Below are positions 1 through 6,819 of a stretch of 64,000 nt of DNA, one piece after another. The notes beneath the pieces are model-generated. The model did no database searches. It was given only the letters and a program-made list of their open reading frames with translations, and was not told the DNA's origin. Source of the DNA: a virus; IMG/VR virus record IMGVR_UViG_3300025666_000003, positions 1 to 64,000 of that record; one strand, 5' to 3'. A program made the translations under genes and the position numbers. Within the stretch, counting starts at the first letter, position 1. Each line of letters begins with the position of its first letter.

Positions 1-2
1 AG

Positions 3-110
3 AATGGAACTGAATTTAGAGATGTTCCTGTAAAACGTGTTGATGATATAGGATTTAAAATAAATGGAAACTATTATACAGAATTTGATATTGATAGTTT
101 AGCATATTAA
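3..110 (+). CDS. C-terminal end of a hypothetical protein (cut by window edge)
   Basis: An open frame enters from the left edge and runs 35 codons to a TAA at 108-110. The visible tail is polar with several aromatic residues and ends in DIDSLAY. It is followed after 12 bases by the next rightward gene, so it is probably the preceding member of the same run of small early genes. The start and most of the protein lie outside the window, and no family can be recognised. Confidence 0.55.
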   Translation, partial: NGTEFRDVPVKRVDDIGFKINGNYYTEFDIDSLAY

Positions 111-122
111 AACAAAACAAAG

Positions 123-548
123 ATGAGTAAAGAATTTATACCATACGAAGAAGCATTAGCTTTAAAAGAATTAGGGTTTGATGAAAAAACTTTAAATTTA
201 TATAGAAATTTAATAAAAACCACTGTTTTATCATTATTATTTGATAGAGATTCTGTTGAAGAAGATGACTTATTTGAAAACTTTAATGATAATAATGGAT
301 GGTGGTTAAAACATAATGATGCTGAATTTACATCAGCACCAACATACCAACAAGCATTTAGATGGTTTAGAGAGAAGTATGGTTTTTATTCTTTAATATC
401 TATACATAATGATTTTAAAGTAATGCGAAATAATGGGGATTTTGGTAGTTTACATTTTGAATCGGGTAGATACAATACATATCAAGAAGCACAAGATGCT
501 TGTCTTAGAAAACTAATTGAAATAGTAAAAGCAAAACAAAGAAGATGA
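123..548 (+). CDS. Hypothetical early-region protein, 141 aa
   Basis: I do not recognise this protein. It is a soluble, mixed-charge protein with no membrane segment and no obvious metal-binding motif. An acidic stretch (residues 40-50, EEDD) precedes a Trp- and Tyr-rich centre (GWW, residues about 59-62), and the C-terminus is basic (KAKQRR). The ATG at 123 follows an A-rich leader (AAAACAAAG) that recurs before the next genes, which supports this start. Its TGA overlaps an ATG at 545, though the next gene may really start at 689. Probably a phage accessory protein expressed early. Confidence 0.75.
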   Translation: MSKEFIPYEEALALKELGFDEKTLNLYRNLIKTTVLSLLFDRDSVEEDDLFENFNDNNGWWLKHNDAEFTSAPTYQQAFRWFREKYGFYSLISIHNDFKVMRNNGDFGSLHFESGRYNTYQEAQDACLRKLIEIVKAKQRR

Positions 549-688
549 AATTTAAAACAAACTCGCAGTTAAAAAAAAGCAAGCAAGGCAATGTACATTT
601 CAGCTTTTTGTCTATACATTTTGGAAACCGTTCTTTTGGTATTGCTATTTTAGGATTTATGGTAAGTATTTATTTAAACCAAAAAAAG

Positions 689-895
689 ATGAGTAAAGAA
701 GAAGTAAAGTATATAGTATTTGCAGAGGATTCTACTGCTATGATGCAAGAGTCACTAATACAACAAAGTAACCCTTTGACAAAAGAAAGAGCTATTGAGT
801 TTGCAGAAAGAATAAAAGATAGAGATTATTTGTTCTGTGTAACTATAATGAAAAGAGTTAGTAAAGAAGAATTAAACCAAAACAAAAATGAGTAG
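689..895 (+). CDS. Hypothetical small protein, 68 aa (alternative start 545)
   Basis: An unrecognised small acidic/basic protein beginning MSKEEVKY. The open frame extends back to an ATG at 545 that overlaps the previous stop as ATGA. I prefer 689 because it has the same A-rich leader and MS(K/R/E) start as its neighbours, and because 549-688 uses codons (TCG, CAG, AGC, GGC, CGT) unlike the rest of the phage. If 545 is used, the product is 116 aa with a basic N-terminus and a weakly hydrophobic stretch (residues about 30-45) that could be a membrane anchor. The last codons encode NQNKNE and overlap the next start by 8 bases. Confidence 0.55.
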   Translation: MSKEEVKYIVFAEDSTAMMQESLIQQSNPLTKERAIEFAERIKDRDYLFCVTIMKRVSKEELNQNKNE

Positions 896-1112
896 AGGAG
901 AATTCATGGTATCACCTGCAGTGTCTAAAGTTCTTAGAGATATACAAAAGCAAGAAGAAGATTTTATTAAAGGTAAGTCTATAAAGGTAGAAGAGTGGAA
1001 TCAAGAAGATATTCAAAAAGAATATGGACTTATCCTTAAAAAAGAAAGTAAACTTTCATCTAACAATAGAAGAAAGATTTTAGAAATTATAAATCAAAAC
1101 AAAGATGAGTGA
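888..1112 (+). CDS. Hypothetical small protein, 74 aa
   Basis: An unrecognised, highly charged small protein rich in Lys, Glu and Gln with no hydrophobic core segment, probably helical. The start overlaps the previous stop (ATGAGTAG), and the C-terminal NQNKDE is encoded by the leader of the next gene, so three successive genes are chained by the same overlap. This implies translational coupling in one transcript. Function unknown. Confidence 0.65.
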   Translation: MSRGEFMVSPAVSKVLRDIQKQEEDFIKGKSIKVEEWNQEDIQKEYGLILKKESKLSSNNRRKILEIINQNKDE

Positions 1113-1485
1113 AACAATTTGGAATGATGAAGACATGATCCATTTTGCTAGAGTAGCAAGTAAAGGTTCATATGGAGACTATCGTGGATGCAATAGTCTG
1201 GTAAAGAAATTAGCTAGATATAAAACATTAATAAAAAATAAACTTATGAGTAGATATACTAAAGAATTAGATAATGGGAAAACTATAGCATATGGTTATG
1301 ATGGGACACTAGGTTATTACTTTGATGTATTTGATGTTCCAGATGATAATGATAGAGAAATCTTATTAATTGAAGAATCTTCTGCATTAACCGGAATGAA
1401 TAATGGTAAAATGATTGAATTAATGGATATATACAAGCTACCTGAATCTCACATAGAGTTGGTAGCTATGGATTTACCAATTTAA
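1105..1485 (+). CDS. Hypothetical protein, 126 aa
   Basis: Unrecognised. A mixed alpha/beta-looking protein with a Gly/Tyr-rich centre (residues about 55-75) and an acidic patch DVPDDND. No cysteine pairs, membrane segments or nucleotide-binding motifs. It is the last member of the overlapping chain that starts at 123 and is followed by a structured 120-base non-coding stretch, so the transcription unit may end or be processed here. Confidence 0.75.
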   Translation: MSETIWNDEDMIHFARVASKGSYGDYRGCNSLVKKLARYKTLIKNKLMSRYTKELDNGKTIAYGYDGTLGYYFDVFDVPDDNDREILLIEESSALTGMNNGKMIELMDIYKLPESHIELVAMDLPI

Positions 1486-1508
1486 CTTTAATGGAAGTTT
1501 TAATTAAG

Positions 1509-1548
1509 GAAAGTTAAGTCGGCTGATTTTTAATCACCGTTAACTTTC
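1509..1548 (+). other. Long hairpin, possible structured RNA or processing site
   Basis: A perfect 9-base inverted repeat (GAAAGTTAA at 1509-1517, TTAACTTTC at 1540-1548) encloses a second stem (TGATT/AATCA flanked by GG/CC with one bulged base) around a TTT loop. There is no T-tract after it, so it does not look like an intrinsic terminator. It lies between two groups of small genes. It could stabilise or process mRNA or act as a small RNA; the sequence does not show which. Confidence 0.5.
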
Positions 1549-1608
1549 GTTATAACAGGGCCCATTTAGTAGTTTTAAAACTTATTTATTAACCTTAAAA
1601 ACAATTTT

Positions 1609-1704
1609 ATGAAACCTTTATTTATAATAATACCCCAAGTACTACTATGGGGAATAGCTTTAGTAGTTTTAACTATAATATTTATACGTAACACTTCAAA
1701 ATAA
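1609..1704 (+). CDS. Predicted 31-aa single-pass membrane peptide
   Basis: A short open frame starts at ATG 1609 after an A-rich leader and ends in TAATG, overlapping the next start by one base. The product has MKPL, then an almost unbroken hydrophobic run of about 23 residues (residues 5-27, with one Pro and one Trp), then a basic, polar tail (RNTSK). This is the layout of a small inner-membrane peptide. The start-stop overlap with the following gene and the hydrophobic pattern support translation. Phage membrane peptides of this size can modify host membranes or lysis timing, but no function can be assigned here. Confidence 0.5.
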   Translation: MKPLFIIIPQVLLWGIALVVLTIIFIRNTSK

Positions 1705-1901
1705 TGGGAGATGTAGCAGATGCTTTAATTAATGGTAATTTATGTAGCTGGTGTGGAGTTTATTTAGAACCTAATGAAAAAGTTTTTATTATTCCAAGTC
1801 TTGCAGAAGATAACATAATTAACAATACTGAAAATAGAATGCCAAAAAATGGAAATGGTTTTGGTTTACCCGTAGTATGTTCTGATTGTAATAAAAATTA
1901 A
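1704..1901 (+). CDS. Small CxxC...CxxC zinc-binding protein, 65 aa
   Basis: Contains two CxxC knuckles, CSWC (residues about 14-17) and CSDC near the C-terminus, separated by about 40 residues, with the N-terminal GDVADALINGNLCSWCG pattern. Short proteins with this start and two zinc knuckles are common in phages of many hosts and are generally of unknown role; zinc is presumed to hold a compact fold that may bind nucleic acid or protein. The ATG overlaps the stop of the 31-aa membrane peptide, so the two are probably translated together. Confidence 0.7.
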   Translation: MGDVADALINGNLCSWCGVYLEPNEKVFIIPSLAEDNIINNTENRMPKNGNGFGLPVVCSDCNKN

Positions 1902-1964
1902 TATCAGGAGTAAAACGGTCAACTTGTGGGTATACGGGTGTGATACAAACCCTCACTCCTGGTA
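1902..1964 (+). other. Stem-loop after the zinc-protein gene, possible terminator or RNA element
   Basis: A 10-base-pair stem with one G-U pair (TATCAGGAGT at 1902-1911, ACTCCTGGTA at 1955-1964) closes a 43-base loop that holds a smaller GGGT/ACCC stem (1936-1939, 1949-1952). It starts right after the stop codon and is followed by ATTTTTATTT. A terminator is possible, but the large, internally paired loop is more elaborate than the other terminators in the window. Confidence 0.45.
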
Positions 1965-1996
1965 TTTTTATTTAATAATTCAAAAATTCATATATA

Positions 1997-2233
1997 ATGA
2001 AAGTATATTACATTAAATATTTTTTAAATTTTAACTATAATATAGAGTTAACTGATTCTTCAGGAGAAATTGTGTTAGGCGGTAGTAGAAGAGTATATAA
2101 TCCTAATACACCAATTAATGATTTACCATATCTTTTACGTAGCTGTAATAGTGAAAGAAGTGCCAAATGGTTTACAAATTTTAATCATGAGCTTCTAAAT
2201 AAAATTAGAAATTATGAATACACTAACAGCTAA
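1997..2233 (+). CDS. Hypothetical protein, 78 aa
   Basis: Unrecognised small protein rich in Asn and Tyr, starting MKVYYIKYFLNF. It has no strong hydrophobic segment and no cysteine cluster. It stands alone between two hairpin-containing gaps and is probably its own short transcription unit. Confidence 0.6.
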   Translation: MKVYYIKYFLNFNYNIELTDSSGEIVLGGSRRVYNPNTPINDLPYLLRSCNSERSAKWFTNFNHELLNKIRNYEYTNS

Positions 2234-2307
2234 TGACTTTTCTAATTTATAATTAGAAGAACCTAGTATATTTTTTTAAGTATACTTTTTCATGACTAGA
2301 ACAGCAT

Positions 2308-2336
2308 AGGGAAGTGTATATAGCTTCCCTGTTGTT
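2308..2336 (+). terminator. Probable intrinsic terminator
   Basis: AGGGAAG (2308-2314) and CTTCCCT (2324-2330) form a perfect 7-base-pair stem with a 9-base loop, followed by the T-rich stretch GTTGTTGTATTT. It would end transcription of the gene at 1997-2233. Confidence 0.5.
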
Positions 2337-2392
2337 GTATTTAGCTATATAATGCCATAAATATTTATTATTTATTAAAATATATTCGTATT

Positions 2393-2423
2393 ATTTACAC
2401 ATTTAACGTTTATTTGTGTAAAT
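2393..2423 (+). promoter_or_regulatory. Inverted repeat overlapping the start codon of the next gene
   Basis: ATTTACACA (2393-2401) and TGTGTAAAT (2415-2423) are perfect 9-base inverted repeats around a 13-base spacer that includes the palindrome AACGTT. The right arm contains the first two bases of the ATG at 2422. As DNA this is a plausible operator; as RNA the hairpin would hide the start codon. Either would make the 81-aa gene regulated. Confidence 0.5.
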
Positions 2424-2667
2424 GATTTATCAACTACCTAATGGAAAGACAATCTATTTGTCTATTGATGAATATCTTAACTTAACTGATTCAGATATAC
2501 AATACATGGTAGCAAATAATTATGGTGAAGTCACCGTTAATCCATTTACAGGATCAGCTGTTGATTTAAATGCCAAAGAAAAAACATATGATTTTTCAGA
2601 TTATCACAATGATGATGATACTGAAAATGATACAGATATAGATCTAAATGATCTAGAAGGAAAATAA
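2422..2667 (+). CDS. Conserved-looking acidic hypothetical protein, 81 aa
   Basis: An N-terminal segment (residues 1-50) reads as a compact domain (MIYQLPNGKTIYLSIDEYL...). It is followed by a very acidic, disordered tail rich in Asp and Asn (residues about 55-81). I recall this kind of N-terminal segment from small proteins of crAss-like phages but can attach no function. The start codon lies inside an inverted repeat. The next gene follows 75 bases later and ends at a strong terminator, so the two may form one unit. Confidence 0.7.
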   Translation: MIYQLPNGKTIYLSIDEYLNLTDSDIQYMVANNYGEVTVNPFTGSAVDLNAKEKTYDFSDYHNDDDTENDTDIDLNDLEGK

Positions 2668-2742
2668 TAATCCTACTAGTGTGAGCAACTAGAATTAAAT
2701 CAGCTCAAAATCAATTATTTATTAATCCAAAAACCAATTAGT

Positions 2743-3237
2743 ATGGACTCAAAAGTAAGAGTGATGCCTGATTCGTCAGGTGCAGTAATTGTTCAGTCTA
2801 AAAATAATCCAGATTATGGATATATTAGATTAGAACAAGTTAGAACTTTGATAGACGATGAATCAGGTTTCCTAAGAAGAAAGACAGTGTCTACACTTCT
2901 ACACGGAACAGTAGAAGATTTGCAGTTATCAGGCTTCACAGCCAATCAAGAATTACCCGGTAAAGTTATAGTGCAGGAAGCCCTTGAACCTTTCAATAAA
3001 AGGGACCCTGAACGTGAAATCAAAAAAGCTGGTGAAACAGGTATAGTTTTAAAGTTAGAAGGAAATCCTATCTATCGTAGAACAATATATACCACTACAC
3101 CATCAATGGAAGATGTCATTGTTAAACATGATAATAAAGTTGAATTACAAAAAGCTTATGCAGATAAAAATGTAGAAAGTGAAATTAAATCAGCAGTTAA
3201 TCCGGGGAATAGCACATTTGACTTAAATGTTGATTAA
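2743..3237 (+). CDS. Hypothetical protein, 164 aa
   Basis: Unrecognised. The predicted product is soluble and alternates short beta-like stretches with charged loops. No catalytic motif is visible. ATG 2743 is the first in the frame and lies after a typical A/T-rich leader. It is followed immediately by a strong intrinsic terminator (3250-3281). Its position beside the 81-aa acidic protein suggests they are co-transcribed. Confidence 0.75.
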   Translation: MDSKVRVMPDSSGAVIVQSKNNPDYGYIRLEQVRTLIDDESGFLRRKTVSTLLHGTVEDLQLSGFTANQELPGKVIVQEALEPFNKRDPEREIKKAGETGIVLKLEGNPIYRRTIYTTTPSMEDVIVKHDNKVELQKAYADKNVESEIKSAVNPGNSTFDLNVD

Positions 3238-3249
3238 TCTATTCTATAA

Positions 3250-3281
3250 ACAGGAGGTGATAATTCATCTCCTGTATTTTT
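3250..3281 (+). terminator. Intrinsic terminator after the 164-aa gene
   Basis: ACAGGAGGTGA (3250-3260) pairs with TCATCTCCTGT (3265-3275), 11 base pairs with one G-U, closing a TAAT loop, followed by ATTTTT. This is a textbook intrinsic terminator for rightward transcription. Confidence 0.85.
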
Positions 3282-3300
3282 AATTCTAAAAAATAATGTC

Positions 3301-3807
3301 ATGAATAAGTTAAAAGAAAGAAAAGAAAAATTTCACTATCTAGGTGATTTATCTAAATATCAATTAAAGTTACAAGAAACAGAGTATGTTAAATATAAAA
3401 CTGAATCGTATACAGAATATCAAAATTATCTTTATAAGAGAGCTTTGTATGGTTTAAATGCTTTAGCAGAAAAAGAATTAAATAACATTTGTAATAAAAA
3501 GAGAGGTCGTATAAATAAAGTTTATGTTAAAGGTCAAATTGCTATTAATCTTTATAAACAAAAAATTACTAATGATAAGAGTAATAAACTCTTTGAAAAA
3601 TTCTTTCCAGATAGTAAGATTACTAAATATTTAGTTAATCATTCTGAAGTTGATGAAGATTTTAAAAATACATTAACTTTTAAAACTCTTGATATCAACA
3701 AAGAACATATTATATCTATCTTTATAAAAAATGGAATTCTAGCAAAGAATTTCCGTACATTAAGACAAGATCCTAATAAACTTCCAAGATTAAAAAGTGA
3801 AGGTTAA
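3301..3807 (+). CDS. Hypothetical basic protein, 168 aa
   Basis: Unrecognised. It is a Lys/Tyr/Asn-rich, strongly basic protein that is probably largely helical, with a cluster of basic residues (KKRGR, residues about 63-67) compatible with nucleic-acid binding. The gene is first after a terminator and heads the group that includes the HNH-like protein and SF2 helicase; its end overlaps the next gene by 11 bases. A role in DNA metabolism is inferred from context only. Confidence 0.7.
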   Translation: MNKLKERKEKFHYLGDLSKYQLKLQETEYVKYKTESYTEYQNYLYKRALYGLNALAEKELNNICNKKRGRINKVYVKGQIAINLYKQKITNDKSNKLFEKFFPDSKITKYLVNHSEVDEDFKNTLTFKTLDINKEHIISIFIKNGILAKNFRTLRQDPNKLPRLKSEG

Positions 3808-4201
3808 GAAAAAAATATGTGATGGTTGCCAAAAAGAGCAATACATTTGGAAAAATCAGTCTGGAATAAGGTACTGTAAACAATGCTGGAGTCGTCATAA
3901 GCCTAGTGTTAATAAAAAACCAAATACAGTACCTATCCAGGCTGTTTCTCAAAAGAAAAAGAAGAAAGATGAAGAATACAGTAAACTAAGAAGAAGATTT
4001 TTAGAAGAACATTCTTTATGTAAAATTAAAATAACCTCTCGGTGTAGTAATACTGCAACTGATGTACACCACATGTATTCTGGTAATGATAGAATGACTT
4101 TTTATTTAATCCAGAGTACATGGTTACCGGTGTGTAGAAATTGTCATAACTGGATTCATGAGAATCCAAAAAAAGCAAGAATTATGAATTATTTAAAATA
4201 A
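3797..4201 (+). CDS. HNH-like zinc-binding protein, 134 aa
   Basis: Two zinc-knuckle regions are visible. The N-terminal one is CDGC...CKQC (residues about 8-35). The C-terminal half has C-x6-C, then VHH, then CRNCHNWIHE near residues 110-120. The HH-...-C-x2-C-H-x3-H pattern matches HNH/treble-clef nucleases, where the His of VHH would be catalytic. Such proteins cut or nick DNA in phage packaging, recombination or homing. A Lys-rich linker separates the two parts. The start is a GTG overlapping the previous gene by 11 bases; no in-frame ATG lies near. It directly precedes the SF2 helicase. Whether it is an active nuclease or only a structural zinc protein is not certain. Confidence 0.65.
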   Translation: MKVKKKICDGCQKEQYIWKNQSGIRYCKQCWSRHKPSVNKKPNTVPIQAVSQKKKKKDEEYSKLRRRFLEEHSLCKIKITSRCSNTATDVHHMYSGNDRMTFYLIQSTWLPVCRNCHNWIHENPKKARIMNYLK

Positions 4202-4210
4202 CTGATTACA

Positions 4211-5308
4211 ATGAATAAAGATGAAATGCAAAATGAAGTAATACAGCTGATTAAACCTATGAACCGTGCAGGTTTAGGTATTACAGTTGGTGGAGGTAAG
4301 ACTCTAATTGGCTTACGTGATTTAGATGAAAATTGTACACTTATGAGCAGAGCTTTAGTTGTTGCACCTAAGAAGTCAATATGGCAATCTTGGAAAGATG
4401 ATGCTGTTAAGTTTAATAAAGAACATGTGCTTAAGCACATTGAATTTACAACTTACCTCAGCCTTAGCAAGAAAAGCTCTACAGATTATGATGTAGTATA
4501 TTTAGATGAATGTCACAGCTTATTAGATTCTCACCGTGTGTTCTTAGAAAATTTTAATGGAAGAGTTATTGGTTTAACTGGTACTCCTCCTAGATATGGT
4601 AATTCTGAGAAAGGAAGAATGGTTAATGAATTCTGTCCAATTAAATACGAGTACTTAACTGATGATGCAGTTGATGATAATATTCTCAATGATTATAAAA
4701 TTATTGTCCATGAGCTTAGCTTAGGATATGAAAATGATTTAGAAGTAAATACTAGAAATGGTAGTTTTAAAACTTCTGAATCTAAAAATTATCATTATTG
4801 GAGTAGTAGGATTGACAGTGCATCAACAAGTAAGCAAACTCAAATTGCAAGAATAATGCGTATGAAAGCTATAATGAATTTTACTAGTAAAGAAAGATAT
4901 ACTAGAAGATTGGCAGATTCAATAGAATCTAAATGTATTATTTTTGCAAATACTCAGAGTCAAGCTGATAAACTATGTAACTACAGTTATCATAGTAAAA
5001 ACTCAGATTCTGAACAAAATCTCATTGATTTTAAGAATGGAAATATCACAGAATTATCTTGTGTACTCCAACTCAGTGAGGGTGTAAATATTCCAGAACT
5101 TAAGCAAGGTATAATAATGCATGCTTATGGTAATGAACGTAAAGCCAGCCAAAGAATTGGTAGACTTTTACGTCTTAATCCTGATGATGAAGCAACAGTT
5201 CATGTATTATGTTACATGAATACTGCTGATGAAGATTGGGTTAAAGAAGCTTTGAAAGGATATGATCAATCCAAGGTAACTTGGAAAAACTTTAATATTA
5301 AAATTTAA
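4211..5308 (+). CDS. SF2 DNA helicase (DECH box)
   Basis: A complete two-lobed superfamily 2 helicase of 365 aa. Motif I is GGGKT with K30, motif II is DECH at residues 99-102, motif III is TGTP at 123-126, and motif VI is QRIGRLLR at about 314-321. Residues around 290-300 (EGVNIP) match motif V. The family uses ATP to translocate on or unwind DNA; SF2/SNF2-type helicases are regular members of the Crassvirales replication gene set. The protein is short, with no accessory domains. The start overlaps no other gene, and its TAA overlaps the next ATG as TAATG. Likely roles are replication-fork remodelling or recombination; the exact substrate is not visible. Confidence 0.88.
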   Translation: MNKDEMQNEVIQLIKPMNRAGLGITVGGGKTLIGLRDLDENCTLMSRALVVAPKKSIWQSWKDDAVKFNKEHVLKHIEFTTYLSLSKKSSTDYDVVYLDECHSLLDSHRVFLENFNGRVIGLTGTPPRYGNSEKGRMVNEFCPIKYEYLTDDAVDDNILNDYKIIVHELSLGYENDLEVNTRNGSFKTSESKNYHYWSSRIDSASTSKQTQIARIMRMKAIMNFTSKERYTRRLADSIESKCIIFANTQSQADKLCNYSYHSKNSDSEQNLIDFKNGNITELSCVLQLSEGVNIPELKQGIIMHAYGNERKASQRIGRLLRLNPDDEATVHVLCYMNTADEDWVKEALKGYDQSKVTWKNFNIKI

Positions 5309-5793
5309 TGAAAATTGATAAAAACACACTAAAATTGGTACGGGCACTAGTAAAACTTACTAGTGTCATTACTGATATTGATGAACTCAAAGACTGCAAA
5401 GAGTATAAATTTCAGTTAAAAAAAGATTTAAATGATTGGTCAAGTTGGTTAGAAGAAAATACAAAAGATTCTATGATTAAACTTACCACAGCAAATGATA
5501 ATATATTGATGAATTTAATTAATATGTATAATAATTTTGAAAATGATTTTTATGCAAAAAATGATTTTACTACTAGAATATTATTAGTAATAGCAAAATG
5601 TAATTCTGCATTACGTGACATTGATTCAATGGATCCTCCATATAATCAATACGTTGGTGCGTTAAGAGTTAAAATCACTAGTATTACAAATAAAAAATAT
5701 TTAAATGCATATATTAGCTATTGTCCTAATGAATTTAATAAGTTATTAGAAAACATGAATAAGTTAAGTGATGAAATAATAGTTGGTACTTAA
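5308..5793 (+). CDS. Hypothetical helical protein, 161 aa
   Basis: Unrecognised. Dense in Lys, Asn, Asp and Leu with heptad-like spacing, so probably an all-helical soluble protein. It starts in the TAATG overlap with the SF2 helicase stop and is therefore translationally coupled to it, which suggests a helicase-associated or replication role, by context only. Confidence 0.7.
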   Translation: MKIDKNTLKLVRALVKLTSVITDIDELKDCKEYKFQLKKDLNDWSSWLEENTKDSMIKLTTANDNILMNLINMYNNFENDFYAKNDFTTRILLVIAKCNSALRDIDSMDPPYNQYVGALRVKITSITNKKYLNAYISYCPNEFNKLLENMNKLSDEIIVGT

Positions 5794-5820
5794 TAATTTT
5801 TGTAAATTGAAGTAAACAGT

Positions 5821-6060
5821 ATGGTATTGGAAAAAACACATAAAATAACTTTATATAATGATGAAGAACATAGTTTAGCTTTTGTTCAGTCTTGTTTAAT
5901 TAATATATGTAATCATGAACCTATACAAGCAGCACAATGTGCAACTATTGTAGATGGTGTTGGAAAATATGATATTCAAATAGGAAATTTTGATGAGATG
6001 CTTGAAGTTAAGTTTTCTTTTGATGAATGTGGCCTTAAAACTGAAATTAGTGAATCGTGA
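5821..6060 (+). CDS. clpS: ClpS-like Clp protease adaptor
   Basis: At 79 aa the protein matches the ClpS core along its whole length. It has an N-terminal strand ending LYNDEEHS, then a helix FVQSCLINICNH, then QAAQC followed by VDGVGKYDI, then an EM...K helix and a final strand GLKTEI. In bacteria ClpS binds the N-domain of ClpA/ClpC and delivers N-degron substrates (N-terminal Leu, Phe, Tyr, Trp) to ClpP; the LYND region and following helix form the substrate pocket. The long unstructured N-terminal extension of cellular ClpS, needed for delivery, is almost absent here (about 7 residues before the first strand), so it might act as a decoy or inhibitor instead. It overlaps the next gene (GTGA). 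Confidence 0.8.
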   Translation: MVLEKTHKITLYNDEEHSLAFVQSCLINICNHEPIQAAQCATIVDGVGKYDIQIGNFDEMLEVKFSFDECGLKTEISES

Positions 6061-6332
6061 AAGTAATATGTATAAATGATAAAAACAAACCTAATAAGAT
6101 CCCACAAGATCAATGGTGTAAGTTTGGTGAAGAATACACAGTAATTCGTGTTATAAGACTTCCTTTACAAGAAGATACAATGGGCCTTTTATTTAAAGAG
6201 ATTCAAATGGATAATTCTTGTTTTCCATATGAATTTTATGATGCAACTAGATTTGCAGTTAAGTCGGATATATTTAGTGAATCTGAAGAATCTAAAGAAT
6301 TTAAAGAAGCTGATTTAGACATGATTAATTAA
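6057..6332 (+). CDS. Hypothetical protein, 91 aa
   Basis: Residues 1-70 read as a small beta-rich domain: MKVICINDKNKPNKIP, then W.KFGEEYTV, later PYEFYDATRF. Small proteins with this pattern recur in phages of Bacteroidota and nearby mobile elements; none has a role I can name. An acidic tail (residues 72-90) follows. The GTG start overlaps the ClpS-like stop (GTGA), so the two are translationally coupled and may work together. Confidence 0.7.
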   Translation: MKVICINDKNKPNKIPQDQWCKFGEEYTVIRVIRLPLQEDTMGLLFKEIQMDNSCFPYEFYDATRFAVKSDIFSESEESKEFKEADLDMIN

Positions 6333-6336
6333 ATTT

Positions 6337-6358
6337 AAACTTTAAACTTTTAAAGTTT
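6337..6358. repeat. Short AAACTTT repeats forming a palindrome
   Basis: AAACTTT occurs at 6337-6343 and 6344-6350 and its complement AAAGTTT at 6352-6358. The second and third copies make a 15-base palindrome around a central T; the first and third make a 7-base-pair hairpin. It lies 24 bases before the DnaA-like gene and could be an operator or a weak terminator. Confidence 0.4.
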
Positions 6359-6381
6359 TTAATCCACCTTAACTTAATATT

Positions 6382-6819
6382 ATGAAAGTAAACTTTAGTA
6401 AAAGTGATCTATTAATGTATTTGAATGATAATCCAGATATACAAAAGAAAACTAGAAAAAGAATAGTAATTGATAAAAGAAATTACATTATGGCTATTCT
6501 TCATTATCATTTTAAAATGACTGAAGTAGAACTAGCTTCTATTTTTAAAAAAGATAGATCTTCAATCAACCATGCTAAAAGAATGCCCTATAATTTAAAA
6601 AATGATAAAGATTTTATTTTGTATACTGAAAATCTAAAGAAAAAATTTCCTTATACATTTCCTAAATCAGATTTACCACAGAATGTTAGTAGAAAAATAA
6701 AAGTTGAAAGTTTGTATGATAATACGCAACATAAAAAATTGATTAGATTACGTAATAAGTATTCTTTATCATCAATTAATGAAGTCCTACCTCTTTTAAT
6801 AGATATAATAGATGAATAG
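6382..6819 (+). CDS. DnaA domain IV-like DNA-binding protein
   Basis: Residues about 33-70 match the helix-turn-helix of the DnaA C-terminal domain: a helix RNYIMAILHYHF, a turn with the helix ELASIF, then KKDRSSINHAKR, which corresponds to the DnaA-box recognition helix (usually D-H-T/S-T-V-x-H-A). No AAA+ ATPase domain is present, so it is not an initiator by itself. The C-terminal half is helical and basic. In phages such stand-alone domains may bind origin or promoter sequences, recruiting host factors or regulating transcription. It follows a palindrome (6337-6358) that it might bind, which is an inference. Confidence 0.7.
   Translation: MKVNFSKSDLLMYLNDNPDIQKKTRKRIVIDKRNYIMAILHYHFKMTEVELASIFKKDRSSINHAKRMPYNLKNDKDFILYTENLKKKFPYTFPKSDLPQNVSRKIKVESLYDNTQHKKLIRLRNKYSLSSINEVLPLLIDIIDE

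Noticed and set aside
1486-1608. Possible tRNA in the structured gap
   Set aside because: The stems do not make a cloverleaf, and there is no T-loop GTTCGA-type sequence or anticodon arm of the right size.
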